Assembly (NCBI GenBank): GCA_964019425.1
Contig: OZ025787.1
Coordinates: 62,001 to 126,000, forward strand
Origin: Flectonema sp. DT1601
Lineage: Eukaryota > Euglenozoa > Diplonemea > Diplonemida > Diplonemidae
Direction: 5' to 3'
DNA: 64,000 bases
This document shows positions 10,674 through 20,591 of this stretch, piece by piece. How positions within the stretch are numbered: position 1 is the first letter of the stretch; the number at the start of each line of letters is the position of its first letter. The translations under genes were made by a program, and so were the position numbers. A model generated the notes under the pieces. It worked only from the letters and a program-made list of their open reading frames with translations, was not told the origin of the DNA and ran no database searches.

Positions 10674-11945
10674 TTATGAAACCTGAAGATCAGCCCTGGG
10701 AAATAGAACTTTACGTAAATGAGTCTCTAATAAAACTTGAGCTTCTCTGTTGTGAGTATTCGCCTTTGCAGCTGTGTACGGAGACAGACCTCTTTTACTC
10801 ACTATCGATGCATCAGCTGAAGCATTAAGAAGTGATTTAACTACTTCTCCAGACCCTCTAGAAGCAGCGACATATAAAGGAGTTTCGCCACACTTATTAC
10901 GAGCATTTATTATAGAAGATAAATATTTAAGCATGTACCTTGTGATTTCATTACCTGCCATTGCAGCTTCGTGTAGAACAGTGTCGTTACTCTTATCGAC
11001 TTTGAAAGGATCAGCTCCATTTTTAATAAGCAGCTCCGCCACTTGAATATCACCATTCCGGGCGGCAAAGTGAAGAGGTGTCTCTCCCAAATCAGTAGTC
11101 GCATTAACATCAGCGTTGCTACTGATTAGTTTAGTCGCGATGTCAACAGATGATGCAGCGTGGAGAGCTGTCTGTCCTTGATTATTCCTTGCTTCAACTG
11201 AACAAGAATGAAGAACGAGTAACATTGTTGCTCTCACATTATTTGTATACGAAGCAATATGTAATGGTGTCGACGATGAGTAATCTGCTGCATCAATCTG
11301 AACACCATCTTGTTGAAGAAGGAGTTCAGCTATTTCAATACAACCATTTAATATCGCTACATGAAGTGGTGTTGATCTTGTTAAAGACCGAGCTGAAGGA
11401 TCAGCACCTGCTGCAAGAAGTAGTTCGACACATTCTTCAGAAGATTTTGCGGCATAACAAAGAGCAGTGTTACCATCTTGTCCTTCTAAGTTAAGAGAAT
11501 ATAAACTAGACGACATATCAATAAGAACTTTAAGACATTCTGTCTTACCGTTCATAGCTGCCAAGTGAATTGCAGCGTTTCCACATTCGTCTACCGCAAG
11601 AGGGTCACACCCTGCGTCGATTAAGTACCGAAGAGCGAAAGCCTTTCCGTCACGTACACATTTCAAAAAGGTTTCTTCATCTGGCGTCAATCCGAGTTTC
11701 TTTAATTCTTCTCTCGCATAGAATTTTCGCTCAAGTTGTAAATATATTTCGTCATCTCCACAAACCCCGTAACTGCTGACCTTCGCATGGTCATTCAACA
11801 CCTTACCAGCGTACTCTAGAGCAGTTCTACAGGCTTCGTATCCTCCTTCAATGCATGCGTTAACTTTCAAGTCTCGGACTGTTGTCTCTGTCGTGATATC
11901 TAACGCGAATCGTGTGCCATCTGCTGTGATCACATAGACGTTCAT
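10674..11945 (-). CDS. Ubiquitin-like domain plus ankyrin repeat protein
   Basis: Single exon, 423 residues, ATG at 11945 preceded by CTAACTCACAG. Residues 1-74 have a ubiquitin-like pattern (MNVYVITADGTRFALDI, then TVRDLKVNACIEGG, closing with DDEIYLQL), without a C-terminal Gly-Gly cleavage site, so it is an integral UBL rather than a conjugated modifier. Residues ~95-410 are about nine ankyrin repeats with clear G-x-TPLHxAA signatures (STPLHVAILNG, STPLHIASYTN, ETPLHFAARNG, DTVLHEAAMAG, ETPLYVAASRG). No catalytic domain is present. A scaffold or adaptor linking proteasome or ubiquitin factors to a client is a reasonable inference, but nothing identifies the partner. Confidence 0.88.
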   Translation of the reverse strand: MNVYVITADGTRFALDITTETTVRDLKVNACIEGGYEACRTALEYAGKVLNDHAKVSSYGVCGDDEIYLQLERKFYAREELKKLGLTPDEETFLKCVRDGKAFALRYLIDAGCDPLAVDECGNAAIHLAAMNGKTECLKVLIDMSSSLYSLNLEGQDGNTALCYAAKSSEECVELLLAAGADPSARSLTRSTPLHVAILNGCIEIAELLLQQDGVQIDAADYSSSTPLHIASYTNNVRATMLLVLHSCSVEARNNQGQTALHAASSVDIATKLISSNADVNATTDLGETPLHFAARNGDIQVAELLIKNGADPFKVDKSNDTVLHEAAMAGNEITRYMLKYLSSIINARNKCGETPLYVAASRGSGEVVKSLLNASADASIVSKRGLSPYTAAKANTHNREAQVLLETHLRKVLFPRADLQVS

Positions 11946-12297
11946 CTTATGAAATACTTCTGTGAGTTAGTAAGTAGTAAAATGATAATCAAGGTCAACT
12001 GTTGGTGAAGGTCACCTGCTCTCTAATATTGATGTTGTTTACCTGAGTTGAGAGGAAGCTGAACTATAATTAACACAGCTGTGAGAACGGTTAAATAATA
12101 ATAAGACATTCAATAAAAGAATGATAAGTGTGTAGTTTAGTTTGTTATTTTACTTTTCTTCTGTGGAAGGGCCGAAAGGCTACCACAACGAATGGATCAA
12201 AAAAAAAAAAAAGTACTTTTTACTTTCGTTAGCAACTCAGCATAGCATTCCTTGTAAGAGATAGCTGACTGCGTTTATTCCAAGTAGTGGTTTTAGC
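11946..12297. other. Intergenic spacer
   Basis: About 350 bases with an A run near 12199-12211. It supplies the 5' leader of the UBL-ankyrin gene and the 3' region of the rod gene. Nothing else seen. Confidence 0.6.
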
Positions 12298-14202
12298 TTA
12301 CTGACCAGCAGCGTTCTGTTGTTGTTGTTGTGAAGCAGCAGATTGCGGTCGTCTTCTCGATTGTCTCTTCTTCGATATGACTTCCTTTCCTAGTGAAGTG
12401 TCGGTGTGGAGTTTTCTAAGATCGGTAACTTCTTTATCGACCTCTTCCTGTTCTTTACCAACAAATTGTTTATTCATTTTGAGTAGTCGTTTACGATGAT
12501 CAGATTCGATTTCTTTATTTTCAATTCGAGGAGGGACAAAATCAATCTCTAACTCTTCTAGGAGGTCTTCAGTGGGAGTGAATTCTAATTCTTGTTGAGC
12601 AAACCTCTCTGACATGTCTGATACGATTTTATCAATCGATGATTCCTCTTGTGAGAGTCTAATTAATTCATCTTTGTATCTTCCTCTGTTTGGATCTAAT
12701 GATTCACTACAGAGGGCTACTTGTGCTTCACAATTTCTTATCTGTCGTCTTATTCCTTGAAGTCGGGTTTTCCTCTTTAAAAGTAAATCGTTTCCTTTGA
12801 TTGCGTATCTGCGAAATACTTCTAAGTAACGTTTTAGTTCCGACATTCGGATGTCTTGTAATTCTGATTCAACGTTTTTAGAGGCGACAACTTCACAACC
12901 TTTGTGAAAGTAGTCGCTGACACTGCCGACTAGTTTTAATGAAGTTTCTGTTGACATTAGAAGATCCTCAAGTCTTCGTGTGTGTTCTGCGTATACTTCA
13001 CTGTACTCGGCGTATTCTCGTTTTCGTTTTTCTTCAGCTTCTGTTACTTGTAGGTGATGAGTTAAATAATTTTGTCTATCCTCTGCTAACATTCTCATCT
13101 CTGATAGCAGCCTTTCAATGTCTTCCCAAATCTCATCTTGTCGACGACTGTTTTGTGACAGCTCTTGCCGACTTGTTTTTTGAAAATCTTCGTAAAGTTT
13201 TGTCTTTACTGCAGCCTCTTCAGATGCTTGCTCTCCTTTTAAAACGAGTGTTTGAAGATCTGATACGATATCAGTTCTTAATAGTTCGTTGTCCGATTTT
13301 AGTTTACGAATTGTTGATGTGCCTTCTTGTTCTTTTTGTTCGTACTGTCCTCTGTAGGTGTTTGTGTCACCTGATCCCATCATTATTTGAGACAACCTTC
13401 CTCTAATTTGTGATATTAATTTCTCAAGAAGAGCAATAGTTGCTACATGTGACTTATCAGCTTTGTCAATGTCTTCAGATGCGATGGCTTCACTCTGTTC
13501 TTGTTCTGTTTGGTTTACCTGGTCCATTAGTATTCCAATCTTGTCACCACTTTTTGTTAATTCTTTTTTAATAAATTGAAGAACATCAGTATGAACTAAT
13601 TCATGTAATTGTAATATGATAGTTACTAAAGGGTGAACAGTACATTGATTGTGATCATGTAAATGACCTTTTAAGACAGGGTCGAGAGAATCCTCGACAG
13701 CTGTTCTCTGAACTGCAGAAAGAGGTTTTTGAAGAAGTTGTTGAAGAGTATTTGGAATTGGTAATACTGAAGGAGGTTCCTCATCAGGTGTCACTGATGA
13801 TATTCTATTCATCGAAACATCTAATTCATAATCAGATATCATTATGTCGGAAGTAAATGAACTAGTTTCTGGCCATCTGTAGCCGTCATCGTATTCTTTT
13901 AGTCGTTCCATTCTGGTTTTATTTCTTTCTTGTAAGAGAACTCTCGCGTTTACAGCGTGCTCCTGTTGTAGTTCAAAGTATGTTGTTATTTGTTCTTCAT
14001 TCTCTGCAACTGATGCTTTTAACATCATGTTCTGATTGCCTTGCTCAGTACTGTAGTATTGGATTTGTTTTCCTTGAATGGTACTCTCGTACACGACAGG
14101 TTTTGGTATTTTCGTGTTCTCGTAAGCCGTGGTTCCCATCGCATTGACAGTGAGAGAGCTCGCCTTGTCGATGGCGGCCTTCTCCCGATCTGCTCGACTC
14201 AT
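12298..14202 (-). CDS. Paraflagellar rod domain protein
   Basis: Single exon, 634 residues from the ATG at 14202 (MSRADREKAAID). The frame extends 14 codons further upstream, but that stretch is created by an adenine run and crosses an AG acceptor at 14224-14223, so 14202 is preferred. The protein is almost wholly coiled coil. Residues ~340-610 match the PFR family (Pfam Paraflagellar rod) closely: EEKRKREYAEYSEVYAEH, then KRYLEVFRRYAIKG, an arginine-rich IRRQIRN helix, SLDPNRGRYKD, and the terminal FTPTEDLLEELEIDFVPP block, which corresponds to the FGPTED-type block of trypanosome PFR1/PFR2. Length is close to the ~590-600 residues of those proteins. The C terminus is basic then Gln-rich. 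Expected location is the paraxial rod beside the flagellar axoneme. Family assignment is strong; which PFR paralogue it is cannot be told. Confidence 0.9.
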   Translation of the reverse strand: MSRADREKAAIDKASSLTVNAMGTTAYENTKIPKPVVYESTIQGKQIQYYSTEQGNQNMMLKASVAENEEQITTYFELQQEHAVNARVLLQERNKTRMERLKEYDDGYRWPETSSFTSDIMISDYELDVSMNRISSVTPDEEPPSVLPIPNTLQQLLQKPLSAVQRTAVEDSLDPVLKGHLHDHNQCTVHPLVTIILQLHELVHTDVLQFIKKELTKSGDKIGILMDQVNQTEQEQSEAIASEDIDKADKSHVATIALLEKLISQIRGRLSQIMMGSGDTNTYRGQYEQKEQEGTSTIRKLKSDNELLRTDIVSDLQTLVLKGEQASEEAAVKTKLYEDFQKTSRQELSQNSRRQDEIWEDIERLLSEMRMLAEDRQNYLTHHLQVTEAEEKRKREYAEYSEVYAEHTRRLEDLLMSTETSLKLVGSVSDYFHKGCEVVASKNVESELQDIRMSELKRYLEVFRRYAIKGNDLLLKRKTRLQGIRRQIRNCEAQVALCSESLDPNRGRYKDELIRLSQEESSIDKIVSDMSERFAQQELEFTPTEDLLEELEIDFVPPRIENKEIESDHRKRLLKMNKQFVGKEQEEVDKEVTDLRKLHTDTSLGKEVISKKRQSRRRPQSAASQQQQQNAAGQ

Positions 14203-14224
14203 TTTTTTTTTTTTTTTTAGTACT
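14203..14224 (-). promoter_or_regulatory. Trans-splice acceptor and poly(A) leader of the PFR gene
   Basis: A TTTTTTAG acceptor (AG at 14224-14223) is followed by TACT and sixteen A before the ATG, so the mature leader would be about 20 nt and nearly all A. Confidence 0.6.
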
Positions 14225-15383
14225 AAAAAACTAATTGAATTCACATTTTTAACTCAAATTTTGACCAAAAACAAGATATGAAGAGAGTAAACGAAACTGA
14301 AAACATAGCACTAAGAATTTTTTTTCCCCAGACCTCATTGCTTAAGAACGTGCCCGCAATCTGTTAATTATTTATGGCAGAATCGATGAAAAATAAAACT
14401 CTCCAGTTAACAACAATTTCTCGAAAATTGATGACCGTGAAGAAATTCTTTTTCTCGACTAATCGAAAAATACTACGCCATTAGTTATCAAGAATGCACT
14501 TCGAGCAACCGGACTCCAGCAACGATTTCCTTTTAATTTTATTATTTCACCAAAAGCAATTTTCAAACTTCAAGACTCAGTTAGCCATAACTGGTTTTTC
14601 CGATTTATAATAAATAAGTTGCGAATTGAACACGCAGCTTTGAAAAGTAAGTTTATACTTTTTCCAACAGCAAGCTAATACTGGATGGTGGCTGGGGGTG
14701 ACTTGAATAAATAATTCAAGGTTAACACGTAACAAATTAGACATAAATCATAATATGGATTCCGTCCGTGGGGGGGTGATAGGGAAAAAGAAACTGATAA
14801 AAAAAAGAGATAAAACCGCAATACTTTTTCTTTTTTTTTTTTTGATATAGTTTTTTTTGTTTTTGCTTTTATCAGTTAGAATTCTATCTGAAAAAATTAG
14901 ATAGTTAAAAAAAAAGTGTAAACTGTATACAAAGTTTACCTCTTGTGGGCGGATTTAGAGAAAACAAAAAAGAACGTTGATTCAAGTACGCACCTTCTTA
15001 TTTTAGGCTTCATGCTTTTTGCAGGGGTTTCAGATGTGCAACTCGTGTAAAAGCTTTGTGACCTTACCTCTTGAAGGCAATTATTCATAGTTAAAGTAAT
15101 AAGATAATTACCGTAGTCTACACTATGAATCTTATATCACTCAGAGAGAACACGAGAGATGACATTTCAAAATGGGATAAAAAAATGGGATAAAAAAAAA
15201 ACAAAAAAAAAACAATATAACGAACAAATCGTTAAATGAATCTAATGGACAATAATACATTCAAATAAAACATGACAGACAAAAATGATGCAGTCTGATC
15301 ATGAGAAAATGATTTTTGAATTGTTGAAATAAAAATAGACTCACAAAGTAAGCACACCTGTTGATTTTACAAAAAAAAAAAAA

Positions 15384-15414
15384 AAATAATAATAATAATA
15401 ATAATAATAATAAT
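15384..15414. repeat. AAT trinucleotide microsatellite
   Basis: About ten consecutive AAT units directly after an A16 run, in the spacer downstream of the two-pore channel gene. Non-coding. Confidence 0.9.
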
Positions 15415-15873
15415 TATTAAAGACAATCCAAGTCGTTATCTAACTTGAACAAACATAAATAAGATCAACTATACATAGCAAACCGGCTACACACTTTTCA
15501 TACCTTATGCAGTCACTATCTCAATTTGAGAAAGTAGCTTTGCGGTAACACAAAAGATGCAAAGTAATTTATGGGAAAAAAAAAAAAAAAAAAAAACTTG
15601 ACCGTCTGTGAAGCAAGTGATTAAAAGTGAAGAAAAAAGCGCAAAAATACCAACTGGAAAATCGACGACTCACATCCTTTGAGTAGTAACAGTGAAAACC
15701 ATCACTACAATAATCCCATCACATAAAATAGTACGCACAAGTGAAGTTGGTTTTACAACACGCACATAAACCATAACCAGAATATTATTATTATTTAGTG
15801 TTTTATCCAATATTTTAGATACATTATTCGAATTCGCGCATGGATAAAAACTTTGATAAATTAAAATAAAATA

Positions 15874-18800
15874 TTAAGCAATAGGAGATAAACACTCCAT
15901 CTCGCTCACCATGGCGGGTAAGAATAACCTTTCCATTGCAATTTGAACTCTGTGAGAGTAGTTTCGATACTTAACTTTGTAAGATGGGCGGCTTCCAGAG
16001 GGTTGAGAAGGAAGTCCCAATTTATAGTAATCTTCACCGTCATCGGGTGTTAATAAACCAATATTCATAATTCTTTGAGTCATTGGGTGGTTGCTAATGT
16101 CAGATTCTTTTAATTTATTTATTTCCCATTGAGATCCCCAAACCTCAACAACCAAAGCAGTAACAATATTCATCAACAGAATTACACTCAGAAACCAAAA
16201 TGATGTAAAGTACAAAATCACCCAGTCACCACAACATGCTCTGTAACCATCAACAATAATATACCAATTGTTAACGACCATTAAACACCAAAGAGTTACG
16301 CAGGATGACCAAAATCCATTGAAATTAAGAGCGTAATAATCCTTGTTTGAATACTCAGTTCCGTATGGCGGTACTTTATCTTTAAATAACAACATTCCAA
16401 TTGAAGCATAATAGTAGAAAAGGATAAACAAATCGATCATATAAACCCCAAATATCGGAAGAATATTTGAAAAAGTTTTTAAAATATATTTTAACGAAGC
16501 GTTACTCGCTGATATTCGAAGTGATCTGAGAAGCCTTCCTAAAAACATTATGACTAAAAAATCAGGATGAGTTTGGTTGGCGTCTGATTCTTTTGGATCC
16601 CTTAAGAATAAAAGCAAAGCTTCATCAAAACCTTTCGCAATAGCATACAAAAAGAAAAACGCTAATAGGATGATGTTCATTATCGTAATGTAAAAATCAA
16701 AGCGGTTCCACTTCTTAACTCGGTAGCCAGCCCATCCCATGGACATTACTTTCAGCCCTGTTTCAAGACAGAATACCACACCGACTGCTGCTTCCAAATA
16801 AACAAATAAAAACCAATAGTAGGAGTGTTTACCATCTGGGGTCATTTCTTTATCAAGTTTCATGCATTCAAAATGAATAACCATAAGTACGATTGACATC
16901 ACCACAAAGACATTCATTATGAGAGTCAAAGCTCTGCTTCTACCAAATCGAAATAATGATTTAACGATTGTGTTTTCACGCACAGCTTCGGAGAGGTATT
17001 TCTCTTCAGGAAGACGGGCATCTTGAATAGTTGAGATCTTTAACTGTAACATGTTATATATTTCACGAAACTGTAGACTATCAAGTAAACCAGAGTTATT
17101 ATAATCCATTGCATAGAACATAACTCGTAAAAGTCTAACAGGTGATTCAGGGGGTTCAATGCGGACAAGTTCAACGTGACGGGCGAGGTATCGAACTTCA
17201 TCATTATCACTTCCAAGATGGATTTGATAAAATGTACTTTTAGATGTTTTTATAATTTCTTCAACAATCCCAACAGTTCCTTTTGGGTATCCAATCACGT
17301 TATGTAATAACGTCACTCGATCTCGTGATGCGAGTCGAGGAGTTCCGGGAGTAGAGTTTGAATGATTGTCAGCTTCGTAATCAAGTTTCTGATTAAAATA
17401 TTTATCTCGAATTGAAGTTGCTTCAAATACTTTTGTAACACAACCGTCGTCACCATCACCGTGTGAAATGATACTACAACCACGACTTGGTAATACAACA
17501 GGTGTTAGTAATCCGTTAAGCTTTAGAGTCTCTTCCAGATCTCCTCCTAATATTTGATTTACAGCAACTGATGGCTGACGTTGTCTACTTCTGTCTTCAT
17601 CTTCTCCGGCATCATCATCTGGAATCTTACTTAGAGACTCGTGAGGAAGAGTACAACTACTTCCATCATCAAATGTAACGTAACTTACCCATTCGTTATC
17701 ATTCAAGACTGTGTGCTCAACAGTTCCTTTTAAACCTTCCGAGTGAGATATACAATCTTGAATGAGTCCAACTGTTACTCCTTTTGAGTACACCTCATCA
17801 GTCTTTTCATCAAAATAACTATCTTCAAGTCGAGTCAAGTTAGGTTGCAGTTCCCGACAAAGCATTGCAAACAGTCGAAGATCGATACCAGTTTGGTTGA
17901 TTGGTCTGATTTGTAAAGATCTGAAATCGTCACCTATTGAAGGTGCAAAGTTAGAAGTTCCATTGAAAGAAAGGTCATCACTCTGACGCCGAGAATGAGA
18001 AGGTTTCTCCCCTCCATTTGAATTGATGTCAAAGCTATCAAGTAGTTGATCATTTTTAATATTCTTACGATGTTGATCTGCTTCCATTAAAGAATCAAAT
18101 GCACTATCTAACATTGCTAACCTGTATCGGTAGTTTTTATAAATACTTTTCTGTAAATGCTCTTTATAAACTTTGTACACTACCGCAAACGCTACAGATA
18201 GTAAGAAATATATTCCAATTAAATGAAAAGTTATAAAGTAACAAGGTGTGGCCCACCAGCTGAGTGAATTCCATGTAAACTCCAAAGGACGGGTGTTATT
18301 CTTTTCAACCGTGTAGGTGACTTGGGTCACATGTGTTCCAGTAGTCGCATTGAAAAATGGTCCAGAAATGTTCTGCTGTACATCATAAGGATGTGCGTAT
18401 CCTTGTATCATTATGTCAGGGAAATTAGCAGTGGTGAGAGAGACTAGAAGTTGATACATCGCCCAACTAGCGCTAGTGAAGTAAGTGTTTCTGTTACTAA
18501 ATAAAACAAAACCATAAATCGCGAAGATGACCAGAAAATTAAATATAAAAAGCAGAATTGGAACCAAAGCCCTGGCCGTCCTCACAATCGCTGGAACCGT
18601 TTCACGGAGACGAGTGAAATGCAAAACCACATAAACAGGGCGAACATAAAATCGAAGTACTACTCGGCTGCTATCAAGAACAGTATCCTTAACCGGTACG
18701 GATTTAAACATAAGAGGAACTATTAAGAGATCAAAGAAATACACAAGCGTGCACAAAAATAACAAAACACACTGAGCATTCTTAAAGTAACCCTTACATC

Positions 18801-19182
18801 CCATAAATAAAAACTGCACTACAGACTGAAATATAAAAACTACCAAACACCATCCCTCAGTAGCGGTGAGTAAACCTCTTACGAGAGAGCTTTCTTTTGA
18901 TATTTCTTTTGAATCTTCTTCAACCAGAGTTAATGCCAAAGTGATGTTCGCTATAACAGTAATTGATAGGAGTAGTCGGCAACCTCTACTTCTGTATAAT
19001 TTGTAAACCCATATTCTTGAGTCTAAGAATGGAAAGTGATTACCTAACAGGCAATCCTTCACAAATAACGCAGCCTTTTGAACGTGAAAATCTCGGTCTC
19101 TTTTGTGCTCATTCTCATTCTGTTCAGCAGTCCGCATTGGTAGCAGCGATTGTGTCCCTCCCTGTAGGAAATCATTTTCCAT
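15874..19182 (-). CDS. TPC: Two-pore cation channel with extended SH3-like linker
   Basis: Single exon, 1102 residues, ATG at 19182, 15 nt after an AG acceptor. Two six-helix ion-channel repeats are visible. Repeat I (residues ~70-345) has the TPC filter signature TTANFPD at 250-256. Repeat II (~750-1010) has the filter VVNNW at ~969-973, the hallmark of two-pore channels. An S4-like helix of repeat II (GRLLRSLRISASNASLKYIL) carries few positive charges. The linker (~345-740) is unusually long and contains two SH3-like beta modules (~468-520 and ~620-675, with G-TVEHT, YVTFDDGS and KGTVGIVEE patterns) and a degenerate EF-hand-like loop starting at D693. TPCs conduct Na+ or Ca2+ across endolysosomal or vacuolar membranes and respond to PI(3,5)P2, NAADP-linked proteins or Ca2+. 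The location here is inferred. Plant TPC1 has EF hands in this linker; the SH3-like modules are not usual. Confidence 0.9.
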   Translation of the reverse strand: MENDFLQGGTQSLLPMRTAEQNENEHKRDRDFHVQKAALFVKDCLLGNHFPFLDSRIWVYKLYRSRGCRLLLSITVIANITLALTLVEEDSKEISKESSLVRGLLTATEGWCLVVFIFQSVVQFLFMGCKGYFKNAQCVLLFLCTLVYFFDLLIVPLMFKSVPVKDTVLDSSRVVLRFYVRPVYVVLHFTRLRETVPAIVRTARALVPILLFIFNFLVIFAIYGFVLFSNRNTYFTSASWAMYQLLVSLTTANFPDIMIQGYAHPYDVQQNISGPFFNATTGTHVTQVTYTVEKNNTRPLEFTWNSLSWWATPCYFITFHLIGIYFLLSVAFAVVYKVYKEHLQKSIYKNYRYRLAMLDSAFDSLMEADQHRKNIKNDQLLDSFDINSNGGEKPSHSRRQSDDLSFNGTSNFAPSIGDDFRSLQIRPINQTGIDLRLFAMLCRELQPNLTRLEDSYFDEKTDEVYSKGVTVGLIQDCISHSEGLKGTVEHTVLNDNEWVSYVTFDDGSSCTLPHESLSKIPDDDAGEDEDRSRQRQPSVAVNQILGGDLEETLKLNGLLTPVVLPSRGCSIISHGDGDDGCVTKVFEATSIRDKYFNQKLDYEADNHSNSTPGTPRLASRDRVTLLHNVIGYPKGTVGIVEEIIKTSKSTFYQIHLGSDNDEVRYLARHVELVRIEPPESPVRLLRVMFYAMDYNNSGLLDSLQFREIYNMLQLKISTIQDARLPEEKYLSEAVRENTIVKSLFRFGRSRALTLIMNVFVVMSIVLMVIHFECMKLDKEMTPDGKHSYYWFLFVYLEAAVGVVFCLETGLKVMSMGWAGYRVKKWNRFDFYITIMNIILLAFFFLYAIAKGFDEALLLFLRDPKESDANQTHPDFLVIMFLGRLLRSLRISASNASLKYILKTFSNILPIFGVYMIDLFILFYYYASIGMLLFKDKVPPYGTEYSNKDYYALNFNGFWSSCVTLWCLMVVNNWYIIVDGYRACCGDWVILYFTSFWFLSVILLMNIVTALVVEVWGSQWEINKLKESDISNHPMTQRIMNIGLLTPDDGEDYYKLGLPSQPSGSRPSYKVKYRNYSHRVQIAMERLFLPAMVSEMECLSPIA

Positions 19183-19607
19183 CGTTTTGGGGAGGGGCTG
19201 TGATAAAATAAATTAAACCATACTTAACAAGTTATCCAACCAATGCATAACATTTCTTTTATTCAAACGACCTGTACATGAGAAATTATAAACATTGCGC
19301 CATAAGAACAGATCTAATTATACTCAGAGTAATACAAAGGGTTCTTTGTATATTTTATTTTTTTATTTTCAGTTAGTAAGCCTGGCAGATAGTAAAGCTG
19401 AGGGAAGATACAAAAACAACCTCTCTGATAACAGCTTTCATTGAGGTGAGTCATCGTGTAATAATATCTTTAAGACTAAAGGAGAGCACAAGAACAATGA
19501 AGTCGAGGCATTTTCTTCAAAGCTCCCCCACACATGGAAGTAGTAATCAATTTGATCGAATTACTAAATAGTTAACGTTAGCGACAATCATAAAAAACAG
19601 ATCACAA
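19183..19607. other. Intergenic spacer
   Basis: About 425 bases containing the short leader of the channel gene and the 3' region of the transporter gene, which ends at 19608. A T-rich tract lies at 19350-19373. Nothing else recognised. Confidence 0.6.
19198..19215 (-). promoter_or_regulatory. 3' splice acceptor before the TPC gene
   Basis: TTTATTTTATCACAG ends at 19198, 15 nt upstream of the ATG. Confidence 0.6.
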
Positions 19608-20591
19608 CTACGACTTCTTTTTCTCATCGGTACTTTGAACTCTCTTTCCGAAATAGTTATGTAGAGCGACACCTAAAAGAGATATGACGCACCCAAAGAC
19701 AAACTGAATCCTGTTGGTGTTATTGTAAGTCAAGAGGTAATAGATTACAAAGTCTTATAAAACATACCTGACTGGTGTGCCAATAAATATCCCAGCTCCA
19801 ATCACAACAAGTGATCTTATAGCATTAGTCATTGAGTGAGTAAGAGGAGATAAGATTGTCAGGTTGTAAAAATTTGAGAGTTCCATCCAAGCGACACCAA
19901 CCACCGACAATACTATCGCCAGAACTGGAAGTGATGACAACCGTTCTGGAGAATTAATAATATTAATTATAGTCGGATGCTCAATATATAAAGCAATTGG
20001 TATAAATATAGAAAGTGATGTAAGCTGAAGCTTTATTAAATTACCAGCTGGATTAGGTGCCAAGACAGATTTTCCAAACACAGCTCTAGAGGCATCAGCA
20101 CAGGTGCATAGCAATGCTGCAACTGCTCCGATGACATCTGTTCCTCCATCTTGGAACGAAAATGCGTTGGAATTGTTTACGGCAATCCCAACACCAATCA
20201 CAATTAATATTAATGAAGTTATTGACGGTACCTTAGCACCAAGGAATATAAAACCCAATCCAGCGGTTACAACGGAATTTAGCGATTTAATCGTATGCAC
20301 TACTGGGATAGCAGTGTACATTAACGCAGTCTTATGAAAAGCATTGCCACTTATTTGACAGACTGATATCGGAAGTAATTTTGTTACTGTTGCGGTTTCT
20401 TTCTTCACTTTATCATTCTTAATAAACGATAAAAACAGTAATACCAATAGTTGAGCAGCCATTCCCATAACACTAGCTGTGAGAGGTAGTGAAAACCCCT
20501 CGTTTAGCATCTTTTTTGTCCAAATGTTATTTACAACACTTCCAGCAAACCACATCCCAACAGAAATTACCAAATGAAATGTGCCAACCAT
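19608..20591 (-). CDS. TPT/nucleotide-sugar-type transporter (DMT superfamily)
   Basis: Two exons: 20591-19768 and 19710-19608, separated by a 57-nt GTATGT...CAACAG intron that splits an Arg codon. Total 308 residues. The start is the ATG at 20591; a GTG three codons upstream extends the frame but is unlikely to be used. About nine to ten hydrophobic helices are visible. The family hallmarks of the triose-phosphate/nucleotide-sugar translocator group are present: AGSVVNNIWTKKML at the N terminus, VVHTIKSLNSVVTAGLGFIFLGAK in the middle, CADASRAVFGKS, and LTHSMTNAIRSLVVI near the end. The second exon adds the last helix and a hydrophilic KRVQSTDEKKKS tail. It probably exchanges phosphorylated sugars or nucleotide sugars across a Golgi, ER or plastid-type membrane; substrate cannot be predicted. 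Confidence 0.88.

Larger units (their letters stand above)
14203..15873. other. Long AT-rich intergenic spacer
   Basis: About 1.65 kb. The first 20 bases (on the minus strand) are the A-rich leader of the rod gene. The rest holds many A/T runs and an AAT microsatellite near 15384-15414. No ORF of substance and no recognisable RNA gene. Confidence 0.6.

Noticed and set aside
14203-14244. 14-codon N-terminal extension of the rod protein (MNSISFLVL then Lys run)
   Set aside because: It comes from an adenine run and lies across an AG acceptor; the PFR start at 14202 is better placed.
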